Shown here: one piece after another, positions 27,201-36,488 of the stretch | Layout of the letters: every line of letters starts with the position of its first letter | Numbering within the stretch: the first letter of the stretch is position 1 | NCBI GenBank assembly: GCA_014898415.1 | Contig: RCTD01000003.1 | Span: 2,996,375 to 3,060,374 of the forward strand | Origin: Stromatinia cepivora | Taxonomy: Eukaryota > Ascomycota > Leotiomycetes > Helotiales > Sclerotiniaceae | Length of the DNA stretch: 64,000 nucleotides | Direction of reading: 5' to 3' | The notes under the pieces: generated by a model | The model's database searches: none | Seen by the model: only the letters and a program-made list of their open reading frames with translations | Told to the model about the DNA's origin: nothing | Program-made: the position numbers and the translations under genes

Positions 27201-27719
27201 CTTTGTAAATTTCGAATTCGGATTAATTTTTATTATTTATCTTTTTTTAGATAAAATTTACTTTAATTTATATTCTAATTATTTTATTCGATGTTTTGAT
27301 TGTATAAGTTTATAATTTTTAGTATCAAAACCTTTTTTGATTTTACGAAATAGTAATCGATGAGTTGGAAAATCGGATTTTTTTTTTGAGTTATTGTATA
27401 TATATATTTTCGAAGATTTGATGTTTTTTGAAGAGTTTTTTATAGAATAAAAGATGATTTTATATTTCATTGATGTTGAAGATTATTATTTGAAATAGGA
27501 TTTTGATTTAGAATTTTGTTGTTGTTATTTTTAAGCAATAAACAATTCATAAGAGGTTTAATACAATTTTGAGGTTATAAATTAGAAACTTTTTATTTAG
27601 ATTTGATATTATGAATTATTAAATTCTATGTTTTAGTTTTCTGATAACAAATAAGAAAGTTGTGTTTTTTAGTTATTGAAGAATTTAATAAAGAATTTAA
27701 TTTGTTGAGGTAATGTTTA
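27201..27719 (-). pseudogene. Fot1/pogo transposase, C-terminal middle part
   Basis: The frame that ends at 30348 continues here across the TAAAT duplication. The region resembles the post-catalytic fsplK..Y segment and the FL..Y..aR...NI.sGFr region of Fot1 transposases. ORF 27279-27470 corresponds to the T-x-R-x-LFRKI-x-KGF stretch (THRLLFRKIKKGFDTKNY). It is cut at 27195 by LTR element E and resumes at 25520. Confidence 0.6.
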
Positions 27720-27724
27720 TAAAT

Positions 27725-27915
27725 TGTGAGAATCACAGCAAAGAATCGGTTAATTTCGAATAACAATAGGTTTGGGTTTAGAATCAAGATTTTTCATTAC
27801 TTTCTTTCTAATGGTATTGAAGAATTCCCCTTTATATAGGTGAAAACTCTTCAAACTAGTGTACAATTCGGCCCGCTTTCGGTTAGCCCTAGTTTCGTAG
27901 TTGAGGTTCGTAACA
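27725..27915. repeat. Element F left LTR, 191 bp
   Basis: It matches 30152-30342 with only a handful of differences, all C/T or G/A type that I noticed (for example CACAGCAAAG against CACAGTAAAG). The identical length and the flanking TAAAT define the ends. Confidence 0.9.
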
Positions 27916-28006
27916 GAGCCTTCCTTTCCGAAGCTTTCGTCCTCGAAAGCTTTTGAAGTGAAACTATTTAAGTTGAAATATCCAATCAAAACCAATATCA
28001 TTCGAT

Positions 28007-28170
28007 GTTGTATTGTATGCCTTTTCGTGAAACCATTGTAGAACCATCGATATTGTGTTGTATGCCTTTTCCTAGAACCATTGTAGATCCATCGATATTG
28101 TATTGTATGCTTTTTCGTAGAATCTTCGATATTGTGTTGTATGTCTTTTCGTAAAACCATCGTAGGTCTA
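28007..28170. repeat. ~45-bp tandem repeat inside element F
   Basis: About four degenerate copies of a unit around CGATATTGTGTTGTATGCC, followed by TTTTCGTAGAACCATTGTAG. The long minus-strand frame across it is repeat-encoded (repeating Gly-Ile-Gln-His/Tyr-Asn) and is not taken as a gene. Confidence 0.75.
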
Positions 28171-28394
28171 TCGAAATCCTTTCAACTCTTCCAATTCCTC
28201 CATTTCTAACTCTACAATAGTCGGCCGAGCTGAAACTCCAATGGAGAACTCTATACAACGATTAAATCCATAATAATTCCTTCAATAATGAATTTATAAT
28301 GTTTACATCCTCATTTTATGAAGTTCAGTATTTTCACTTTTTTGAAAACTCTTCAATATCATTTAAAAACCTTTGTATATATATTCATTTTCGA

Positions 28395-28605
28395 TCCACT
28401 TTCAGTTCGATTTCGGTACGATTTCGGTACGATTTCGATAGGCATGCTTTCGATTCGGATTCGGTAGGTATATTTTCGATTCGGATTCGGTATGCTTTCG
28501 ATTCGGATTCGGTATGCTTTCGATTCGGATTCGGTATATATGCTTTCGATTTGGATTCGGTATGCTTTCGATTCGGATTCGGTATGCTTTCGATTCAATG
28601 AGTAG
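28395..28605. repeat. 22-bp tandem repeat array inside element F
   Basis: Repeated TATGCTTTCGATTCGGATTC followed by GG, about seven copies with some length variants, preceded by short GATTTCGGTAC repeats. All six frames stay partly open because the unit lacks stops in several frames; the overlapping ORFs here on both strands are a consequence of that. Confidence 0.85.
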
Positions 28606-28795
28606 GGGGTATTGATTTCGAATTCGATATGCTTTTGATGTAATGAGTAGGGGGTATTGATGCCTCTCTTTTTGGATCGACGTCTTTGTTGATTTTAATG
28701 ATCGTGTAGGTTCGGTAAATAATAAAAGGGGGAGGGTTTTCAACTTGCTTTTTCTTTTGAAACTTGAAATATAAAATACATTATATTTATCAATA

Positions 28796-29214
28796 ACGTG
28801 GTTTATCACCGAGTGGATCACTCAATTTACATACAAAATTCGTCTGTGCGTAACCGTGCACTCTCTTTATTTATTGATAGAATTTTTTAAAAATTTAATA
28901 TATAAAATTTAATTATAAAAATGTTACAAAAATCTAATCTTTTTTCAAAAATTCGAATTAATATAAGAATTATTATAAAAATGATTTTTTTGTAATGAAA
29001 ATCGTGACATTTTCAATTTTTTGTTGAATATAATAGAAATATTTATATAAAAATTAGATTTCTAAGAAATTAAATTTTTATTATTATTTCCAATTCTTTT
29101 ACTTTTCAAAAATAATGATTAGTTATTAAAACAGGAATATTTAAAAATGGCTAATTTTGGTGTATTTTTAAATGATCCATTCGGTGATATGATCCACTCG
29201 GTGATAAACCACGT
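28796..29214. mobile_element. MITE-like 419-bp inverted-repeat element inside element F
   Basis: It starts ACGTGGTTTATCACCGAG at 28796 and ends with the reverse complement of the same sequence at 29214. The inverted repeats extend about 26 bp and are flanked by TA on both sides (28794-28795, 29215-29216), the Tc1/mariner-pogo preference. The right end holds a second, slightly diverged copy of the TGATCCATTCGGTGATA motif just inside. The interior is AT-rich without a transposase, so the element would depend on one supplied from elsewhere. Confidence 0.75.
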
Positions 29215-29479
29215 TATATAATTTGAAATATAAGATATATTATATCCATCAATATATCGATTCAAATTTATATCAAAAAAATGATGATTCTAATATAAAT
29301 ATTGTTTCGTTTTTAGCTAATACACTAATTTTCCAATATAAATCCGACTATTTGCAATTAGTTTTTATCAATGATCCTTCAGAATCACACAAGGGCTAGC
29401 TTTACCCCTCCTTTTGGAAAAGACCTGGTATTCCGTCAAAGGAAAAAGGCTTCAAGCATTCCATTAGGATTCTGTTTGA

Positions 29480-29610
29480 AACAGAAATGCAGTTATTATC
29501 GTATATGAATCCGTTCATTATACTCCTTAAGAATAGTATCAAAGGCTTTATCATTATCATTATCGTATATAAATCTGTTCATTGTATTCTTCAAGAGTAG
29601 TACCAAAAGT
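29480..29610. repeat. Two-copy ~66-bp direct repeat inside element F
   Basis: TTATCGTATATGAATCCGTT followed by a CATTATACTCC-type segment recurs about 66 bp later in diverged form (ATCTGTTCATTGTATTCTTC). The differences are mainly transitions. Confidence 0.6.
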
Positions 29611-29844
29611 TTCATTATAATCTCAACTTCAATATCTTCAACTTCAATATCTTTAACTTTATATTCAAAATTCTTCAGTTTTCCGATGGGATTCTGAAGG
29701 TTCTTTATATGCTTTCGTTTTTTCGTCCTTTTGTTTGAATGATTTGTATGATTTAAGGATTCGCTTTCGAATTTCGTAAAATAGAGTAGGGTTCGGTTTG
29801 TATATTATATTCATATTTTTCGAATAAATCTTTTCAATTCCTTT

Positions 29845-30075
29845 TCCTTGTTTTCTTGATTCGAAGGTTTTTTGTAGTATTTTTGGTAGATTTTCGATAA
29901 TATTCCGAAGGGTTTTCGAAGACTCGTTTCGAGGCCAAATTCGTATATGTTTGGAAGGTAAATTTTCGAAGGTTTTCGAAGGTGAATTCCGAAGGGTTTT
30001 CGAAGGCTTATTTCTAAGCCCAATTCGTATGTATTTTGGAGGTAAATTTCGAAGGTTTTTCGATAAGATTTGAAG
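29845..30075. repeat. Degenerate short tandem repeat inside element F
   Basis: Many copies of a TTTTCGAAGG-type motif arranged in higher-order units that also contain AATTCGTATATGTTTGGAGG-like segments. The 141-codon minus-strand frame over it (29665-30090) repeats PSKTLRN and IRIxxRN and is most simply a by-product of the repeat. Confidence 0.65.
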
Positions 30076-30151
30076 GCTCTTATGAATCAAAAAAATGAGG
30101 TTATTCCCAAAATTAACCGATGAGTTGTTCTTAAGGGTGAATGAAAAGAAT

Positions 30152-30342
30152 TGTGAGAATCACAGTAAAGAATCGGTTAATTTCGAATAATAATAGGTTT
30201 GGGTTTAGAATCAAGACTTTTCATTACTTTCTTTCTAATGGTATTGAAGAATTCCCCTTTATATAGGTGAAAACTCTTCAAACTAGCGTACAATTCGGCC
30301 CGCTTTCGGCTAGCCCTAGTTTCGTAGTTGAGGTTCGTAACA
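30152..30342. repeat. Element F right LTR, 191 bp
   Basis: Partner of 27725-27915. It contains TTTATATAGGTGAAAAC, a TATA-like stretch present in both LTRs. It is followed by TAAAT. Confidence 0.9.
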
Positions 30343-30347
30343 TAAAT

Positions 30348-31390
30348 ATTTTTAAGAGATGAGAATATTGATAAATTTAATGGTTGTAGTATGTATGATA
30401 TATGTAGTAATAGAAATAGAAGATGGATATTGTTTTTGAAGTATTCAAATATAAATTTAGTGGTTTTATGATTTCTATGATTATTTAATATAAATAATCT
30501 AGTTTTTTTAGATTGGGAAAAGATAGTTTAAAGAATAAAGATTGTTTTTAATTATTCAAATCCTATAGTCTTTGTTATTTATTTATTATTTGTGGTAATG
30601 AATTTCTATTCTTTATATAGAATAAGATTTATAGGAAATTATTATTATTGTATATATTTTCTTTTGAAAATAATGAATGATTTGAATGTTTATTCTGTTG
30701 TTGAAATATATTTAATAAAAGATATCTAAACTCTTGAATTAAATTGTTTTTTTTTTGAATAAAATAATATTTTGAATTTCCTATTATTAAGTTATTTAAA
30801 TTTTGATCTTTTATAATATCAATTTCATTTATATTCTATCGGTTTTTGGGTTTAATATGCTTAATCGAGGGCAAATTGAGCTTTTCAAATTATTTGTTAA
30901 TAATTTCATTAGTAGTATTTGAAATATATGTAGAATCGATTCGATATTGTCTTTTGGTTCTAATTTCAGGGTTCTTTTTCAAAAAATTCTGTATTTATTG
31001 TTTTTCAAATGAAGAATCATTTTTTTTTATTTCGAGAAGGTTTTCATTTATTTCCTTTATTTGTCGATAAATAAGGTTAGTATTTAATGATTCCTATATT
31101 AATATTTAATCTATTAATACTCTTTTTTGAATTGGAGTTATCTTTTGTATATTTTATGTATTATTTTATAAGATAAATGATTGTTTATTCGATTTTGAAG
31201 TGTAGTATAGGGAATATTATATTTCGAGTTGACCTGATATATAATTAGTTTATTTGTAATTGTATTAAAGATTATAACAATATTATCTTTCGTATAAGTA
31301 TTCGTTATATTATAAATAATAATATATTCAAATTTCAGATCGATTGATTGAATGGTTGTTGAATTATTAAAGATTTAATAAAGAAGATTG
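30348..31390 (-). pseudogene. Fot1/pogo transposase, N-terminal and core part
   Basis: The reverse complement of about 30780-31070 reads like the start of the pogo catalytic region: FLKKNPEISTKRQYRID, then a gap, then IKHIKPKNR followed by NINEID, a decayed form of the pENRwNmDE block holding the first catalytic Asp. Stops interrupt it repeatedly. It is cut at 30347 by LTR element F and continues at 27719. Confidence 0.65.
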
Positions 31391-31440
31391 TTTAAAATGG
31401 GGTGGTTTTTTAAGGTGGCCCAAAAGAGGGGTATTAGACT

Positions 31441-31919
31441 TATTAATGATTTTAGTCAAGTCGATCTTTTGAAGAGATGCTTGTTTGATTGTATTTTCTT
31501 TGAGTAAAACAATTGCTATTTTAGCTACATTGTTTGATTGTGATTTAATTACCCATAAAAGCGTTTTTGGTATTTTCTCTTCCCTGCCCTCACCCAAATG
31601 TCGGAAATTCTCTACGCTCTTCCATATCTTAACAAGTTCAAGTTTTTTGTTGTTTGTTTTTGGAGTGCCTACAACCTCTCATCCGAGCTTGCTGTAGCCA
31701 TTCACCACTCGGAAAGATGAGGTGAGAGGTGGTCAGCTGAGAGTAGTCGCTGAGATTGGTTAAGGGTGAGTTAAGACTTGCCGGAAAAGCGGAAGTTTGC
31801 TTTAAATGGTTAGAACCTTGGCGTTCCATGGCCCTCCCCAAAACAATACTAACATCTGATATTCATTCATATCTTAATTCAGTATCTGCCATAGTAGCGA
31901 CCATCAATATTTATAAATC
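31441..31919. other. Island edge and upstream region of the beta-lactamase-family gene
   Basis: The composition changes sharply just right of the pogo end. The first ~150 bp carry a minus-strand open stretch (31443-31597) with a KENTIKQASLQK-like, helix-prone peptide that I cannot place; it may be the end of an older transposase. The rest is the 5' region of the gene at 31920. A TATTTATAAAT stretch at about 31907-31917 lies too close to the ATG to serve as a normal TATA box for that start. Confidence 0.45.
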
Positions 31920-33074
31920 ATGCAGCAACAAGTACACGGATTTGTCGACCCTAAATTTATGGAGGTGTCGAAGACCTTTCAAAACTATCTCGAAAATGAA
32001 GAAGAATTAGGTGCGTCTATCGCTGTTAACATCAATGGAGAAACTGTGGTCGATATCTGGGGAGGATTTAGTACACAGGATAAGACCAAGCCATGGGAAC
32101 GTGACACAATTGTCACTGTCTTCTCTACAACCAAAACTGTTTGTACTCTTGCTGCCCTGATACTGATAGATCGGGGACTTCTCGACATAAACGAAAAGAT
32201 CTATAAATACTGGCCTGAATTCGCGAGTGATGGAAAATCATCCATAGAGATTAGACATATCTTATCACATACTTCTAGACTATCAGGTTGGGATGCGCCA
32301 ATGATGATGGAAGACCTCTTTGATCTCGATCCGAGTGTTGCGAAGCTCGCGAAACAAGAACCTTGGTGGACTCCAGGATCAGCTTCTGGTTATCATTTGT
32401 ACACTTATGGGTTTTTAATCGGCCAACTGGTTCGCAAAGTTACTGGTAAAACTTTGAAAGATTTCGTTGCCCAAGAAATTGCCGGATCATTAGGAGCGGA
32501 TTTTGAGATTGGAGCATCAGAGCAAAACTGGCACCGAATATCGCCTCTTTTGTTCCCAGTTTTAGACACAAGCGCGGCTTTTCCGATTGACACGACTTCT
32601 ATACCAGCAAGAACTTTCAATAATCCGGCGCTGGACCCCTCTCTTGTTGATACTCGAAGATGGAGAGAAGCTGAAATTGGTTCAGTTAATGGTCATGGTA
32701 ATGCTCTCTCGATAGCTACCATGCTCAGTCCGATCTCGCTTGGAGGTGAAGCAAAGGGAGTACGTTTTCTGTCACAGAAGACAATTGATCTTATTTTCCA
32801 GGAGCAGTCCAAAGGAATTGACTTGGTCACTGGGATGAACGTTCGTTTTGGTATCGGATTTGCGCTTTCTGGAAAGGACACAGACTTGAAATGGTTACCG
32901 GAAGGACGAGTATGTACGTGGGGTGGGTACGGTGGCTCCATCGTTATCATGGATCTTGATCGTCGTTTGACAATATCGTACGCTATGAACAAAATGGATG
33001 CTGCTGGGGGTTTAGGTTCAGACCGTACAAAAGCGTATGTAAACGCTATATATAGTGCAATTGGCGCACTCTAG
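31920..33074 (+). CDS. Class C beta-lactamase-family serine hydrolase (EstB-like)
   Basis: 384 residues, one exon. The family (PF00144) holds esterases, D-peptidases and the hydrolases of fungal metabolite pathways, acting by a serine nucleophile. The S-x-x-K motif is at residues 69-72 (VFSTTKT). Tyr158 in GYHLYTYGFLIG is the likely catalytic tyrosine, as in EstB-type enzymes. The WGGYGGS motif at 334-340 stands for the third, KTG-like box. Full length for the family. There is no signal peptide, so it is probably cytosolic. The start is the first ATG in frame. The substrate cannot be told from sequence; true lactamase activity is unlikely for this fungal group. It is convergent with the HET gene and sits 480 bp from the edge of the transposon block. 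Confidence 0.9.
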   Translation: MQQQVHGFVDPKFMEVSKTFQNYLENEEELGASIAVNINGETVVDIWGGFSTQDKTKPWERDTIVTVFSTTKTVCTLAALILIDRGLLDINEKIYKYWPEFASDGKSSIEIRHILSHTSRLSGWDAPMMMEDLFDLDPSVAKLAKQEPWWTPGSASGYHLYTYGFLIGQLVRKVTGKTLKDFVAQEIAGSLGADFEIGASEQNWHRISPLLFPVLDTSAAFPIDTTSIPARTFNNPALDPSLVDTRRWREAEIGSVNGHGNALSIATMLSPISLGGEAKGVRFLSQKTIDLIFQEQSKGIDLVTGMNVRFGIGFALSGKDTDLKWLPEGRVCTWGGYGGSIVIMDLDRRLTISYAMNKMDAAGGLGSDRTKAYVNAIYSAIGAL

Positions 33075-33126
33075 AGTCTCTTACCAGCATCCACGCCAAT
33101 CTCTGATGAGATTGATTTTATATTTC

Positions 33127-33132
33127 AATAAA
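33127..33132 (+). terminator. AATAAA poly(A)-type signal
   Basis: AATAAA lies 53 bp after the stop codon of the beta-lactamase-family gene, a normal distance for a 3'-end signal. Confidence 0.5.
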
Positions 33133-33557
33133 TGTTCGTCTTACTTTATGGAACGCTGGTATACGTGACTTCTGACAATAGTAGTCGCCTTACATGACCC
33201 CGAAAGAAGCAAGGAAGCAACGTCAATCGTATCAACACGAGTACTCATGGCAATCCGAGGAGGAAAATCGAGTCAAATGCAAAAAATAAGGAAGCCCTTT
33301 AGGTGGGTTATTTTTTTGCAGTATCAGGTAAAGGAAATGAGAAGTGTTTAAAATGCATTTCATCAAACGCTGTCTCTTGATCATCTCAAATGTAGTTGCA
33401 GAATATTGCATCTCATTACATATCCCCGACTGAACCAGTTTCTTTCTCAAAAATTTTGGACTCTGAAACCGCGGGGCATACTTGGCTGAGTTTTGTCGAA
33501 GTGCTATCTCCCGCCGCGAATCTGCCATAGAATGTATAATATAAATGTTCCCCATCG
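33133..33557. other. Convergent intergenic region
   Basis: 3' flanks of the beta-lactamase-family gene (+) and the HET gene (-). The minus-strand frame at 33232-33555 starts inside this region and shows no domain; I take it as 3' UTR. Confidence 0.5.
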
Positions 33558-35550
33558 CTATTTTAACAATATATTCCTCAATTCAAGTCCCCATTCCAAT
33601 GCTTCTCCATGCATAACACCATGCAAATATGCTTCTCCAACCAATTCATAGGATTCATCTTCACATTTTCGAAGTATGAATGGAGCTGAAGCACCTGCCA
33701 AAAGCCAAACTTCATCGAGCGGACGTAGCGATTGTGCCCCGATGCCGAGATAGCCATTGCGAGTTCGGAATAAACTTCGCGCGTCGTTTGCGGCTTCGAT
33801 TTCTTTCTCAAGTTGAGAGAAATCCTTTTTGCTGTATTTGCGCTGTTGTTTTTCCGTGATACTCAATCGCTGCATGGAATATGCTGCTTGAGCACCGTTG
33901 CGTACCCATTCCTGATATTGTGCTACAAGTTCCTCGCACTGTTGTGGTGCCGGATGTTCTTTTTGGTACGCATCGGCTAGGAGAGTGCGCCACAAAACTT
34001 CCCGCGAAGATTGAAACCTGTTGATTCATGGGATTAGCAGATTTACGGAAGTACAGGCGCTTTCGAGAAACTCACTTGCCACCCATCGAAAGAGGATATA
34101 TAGGATCGAGATGAGCTGCAACTTCATATACTCCATCCAAGAATTCCATCGGGTGTAATGACTTGTTCTTCTGTTTCACCTTTTCACAGATTGCATCGAG
34201 CGGTATGCCCTGCAGCTTCAAAAGGGTAGTATCTGTCTCCGAGAATTCCGGTCTCCATCTCAAATCACCACATGCACTCCAACCACAGTCGCCACGCATT
34301 GACAAAGGTAGAGGTCTCCTCGGAGCGCTATAATCTGGGACCCATGTTGGTAGGTCAGGTATAGACGCTACTGAATCCTGAACATCGGACAAGATTCCAA
34401 GACCATAACATCGGAGTAATGTTCTAGCAACAGTGCTATACACATCTTGTGCGGCGATTTCATAATTGGGTGAAAGGGCATTTGGGAATTTCGTGAATGG
34501 AAGACTGTCCTTTCTCGATAAACCAAGCAGACCATAAATAATGTCGCGTTTATCAGAAGCCTCACAATATCTATGCGCGCGAAGAAGATATCGAAACAAA
34601 GGAAGAATTTGAGTGGATTCGCTCCCTGCTCGAGTGGATTCAAGCTGTATTACTGCCATCTTAAAACCAGTGTCCGAGTTCAGTAGTATCTGATGCTTCT
34701 TCAGTCGCCTGCCAATCAATCCATCACCAGGAAAAGTCGTCAAATTGTTAGTGTTCAGTTCTTTATACCATCCCGTATGGGTCAAGAAGGACAATGTTTT
34801 CGATACCATTTCCCAAGGAACTATATTCTTGCCACAAGAAAGGATTACATTGTTCCCCATTGTCACTTCTTGTACAGCCCAAATCCCCGAGAACCAAGGT
34901 CTGTTGAAGAAGGCTATCAGGCTTAGCCATGATCGCAGTTGTAGGGGAACAATATTGAGCCTCTCGAAGTAATTCTTCTGGTAGTCCCAATCCAAACTAA
35001 CTAAATTCGACCACTCATCACGTGGTACCGAAGATAGTGTTTTGAGCGCTTTCAATGCATCAGAAGTGAAAGCATCTTTCTTCCCAAGCCAGGCGATGAC
35101 ATTTCGAGCTTTCTTGAGTATATTTGGTATGATCGAAATTTGGGCAGTGCGATCCATGGCATCTTCTGGATTGATGCATACAGAATCAATCCAAATATAT
35201 CGTATCTTCGCCTTTCTAGAAGCTTTTGCACTAATATCTCTCCCCGCCTTGACTGCTTCCTTTGCAACCCCACAAATTTTCAATATCTTGCCATCGCAAA
35301 GTATGATGTGGTTCCGTGGAACCAGATCTCTGCGAGAATGAGATACAACGTCGAATGTCGGAGCTTCAGCAAGTTCCACTACATGAAAAGAGTATTTGGT
35401 GCGACCCCATAGTTTTGATCTTATCTCAAGCAGTCGTATAGAAGTGGGAGAAGGGAGGATTGTGTAGGTAAATGGTTCGTCGCTTGCATATTTGCGTTTT
35501 GGAAAACCTATGAAGTCCATTTTCCGTGAGCTTCTTGATTGCGGCAGCAT
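33558..35550 (-). CDS. HET-domain protein (heterokaryon incompatibility family)
   Basis: Two exons, 35550-34076 and 34017-33558, joined across a 58-nt intron (donor GTGAGT, GCTAATC branch site, acceptor CAACAG); the product is 644 residues. The HET domain (PF06985) spans roughly 67-230: YIWIDSVCIN at 118-127, VIAWLGKKDA at 151-160, RPWFSGIWAVQEV at 217-229. Further on come RDIIYGLLGL and, in exon 2, the typical C-terminal GASAPFILRKC and YELVGEAYLHGVMHGEAL. The phase fits exactly (AA|G). HET proteins trigger cell death when unlike fungal individuals fuse, though most family members are untested. The first ATG is used; Met11 is an alternative. No NACHT, NB-ARC or other partner domain is visible. 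It lies in the accessory edge of the island. Confidence 0.9.
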
Positions 35551-36488
35551 AGGGCAAGATCGAATGTTTTGAGCAATTGATGGAAAATATAAACGATCTG
35601 TAGTTACAAGAGAAAAGGGATCAGATTAATGTTCGAAAATTCAAATTTCGGGGTTATCGACAAGGAAAGAGCAACTTTATCGTCCAGAACTACTCCATTC
35701 CCACTGAGCTTGGAAGGAACAACCTTAGTCGGATTAACCATGATCCGAGGAACTTTTCTGCAACAGTATTGTGTTATCTTTTAATTTTTATGGTCCTTCA
35801 GTGTCCATCACTTGTACAATCCATTAAAGATAGACGCACGACAAAGTCTGGTGAGTGAAACGGGAGAAAATGAAAGTGTCCCTTTTTACAGGCATGTTTT
35901 CAAATAACCGGATGCAAGGTATCAGGGGCTTCATAAGACGGAGTAAATTATTCGGAGAGTAGAATAAATATAATCTTGCTGAAAAAGGTACAATTTCTTT
36001 CCACCTCTGGTCATCCTTGTGACGACTGCGCCACCGTTTTCAGAAGACGGTCTTCTAGAGCCCACCTTTGCATAAAATGTTCACGTAGGCTCTTCTCGTA
36101 CACCTATTTTTGGTCTCGTCTCAATGACTTAGTGGTATGGACATAATGCTTGGTGGCACGGCATTTGCGAGTCTAAAAAAAGAGTACTACTCCTTATATA
36201 TCCTGATAGAAATATGGTCAAAAAATCCCCTAGTTTGAGCTTAAGTGACTCCTGCCATTTAATGTAAACCTCGTGAATATGCAATGAGGCGGTCATGAAT
36301 CTGACCAACAGTTAAACCAATGAAAGCTCGACAAAATGAGCCTGGGGCTTCCTAAGCGAACACTAGTATTAACGGGTGCTAAAGCTTTCCTATTAATAAA
36401 CACTCTTTATATCCTCCCAGTTCAACTTTCTATTATTCTTCACCCACAAACTCCCTTCTCCCCTTTTGAACAGACTGAATAAAGTTTA
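35551..36488. other. Intergenic, divergent upstream region
   Basis: 5' flanks of the HET gene (-) and the broken kinase-like gene (+). I see no ORF of interest and no RNA gene. Confidence 0.45.

Larger units (their letters stand above)
27725..30342. mobile_element. LTR element F: 2.6-kb non-autonomous LTR element rich in tandem repeats
   Basis: It has two 191-bp direct repeats (27725-27915, 30152-30342), beginning TGTGAGAATCACAG and ending GTTCGTAACA, with TAAAT on both sides (27720-27724, 30343-30347). The LTRs are nearly identical and richer in GC than the surrounding pogo sequence, so this looks like one of the youngest insertions. The interior codes for no RT, integrase or protease that I can see. 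It holds at least four tandem-repeat tracts and a nested inverted-repeat element at 28796-29214. The orientation is not settled. Confidence 0.88.
25318..31440 (-). mobile_element. Fot1/pogo-type DNA transposon split by two LTR elements
   Basis: The terminal inverted repeats begin AGTCTAATACCCC at both ends (25318 on plus, 31440 on minus), and similarity runs through GGCCACC. TA lies on both sides (25316-25317, 31441-31442). Taking out the insertions 25521-27195 and 27725-30342 leaves about 1.8 kb, the usual Fot1 size. Minus-strand pieces resemble a Fot1/pogo transposase in the right order. The two LTR elements are therefore younger than this one. The right end forms the edge of the gene island. 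Confidence 0.85.

Noticed and set aside
28359..28821. Overlapping ORFs on both strands (up to 139 codons) with repeating NRKHTESESKAYRIR-type peptides
   Set aside because: They lie on the 22-bp tandem array of element F. The repeat lacks stops in several frames, so open frames are expected without a gene.
29665..30090. 141-codon minus-strand ORF with PSKTLRN repeats
   Set aside because: Encoded by the degenerate TTTTCGAAGG repeat inside element F; no domain and no start context.
31367..31597. 76-codon minus-strand ORF crossing the pogo terminal repeat
   Set aside because: It runs from island DNA through the inverted repeat, so it cannot be a single old gene. The KENTIKQASLQK part may be a transposase relic, but I could not support that.
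34072..35412. Several ORFs on both strands over the HET gene
   Set aside because: Shadows of the HET coding frame; only the minus-strand 492-codon frame has protein motifs.
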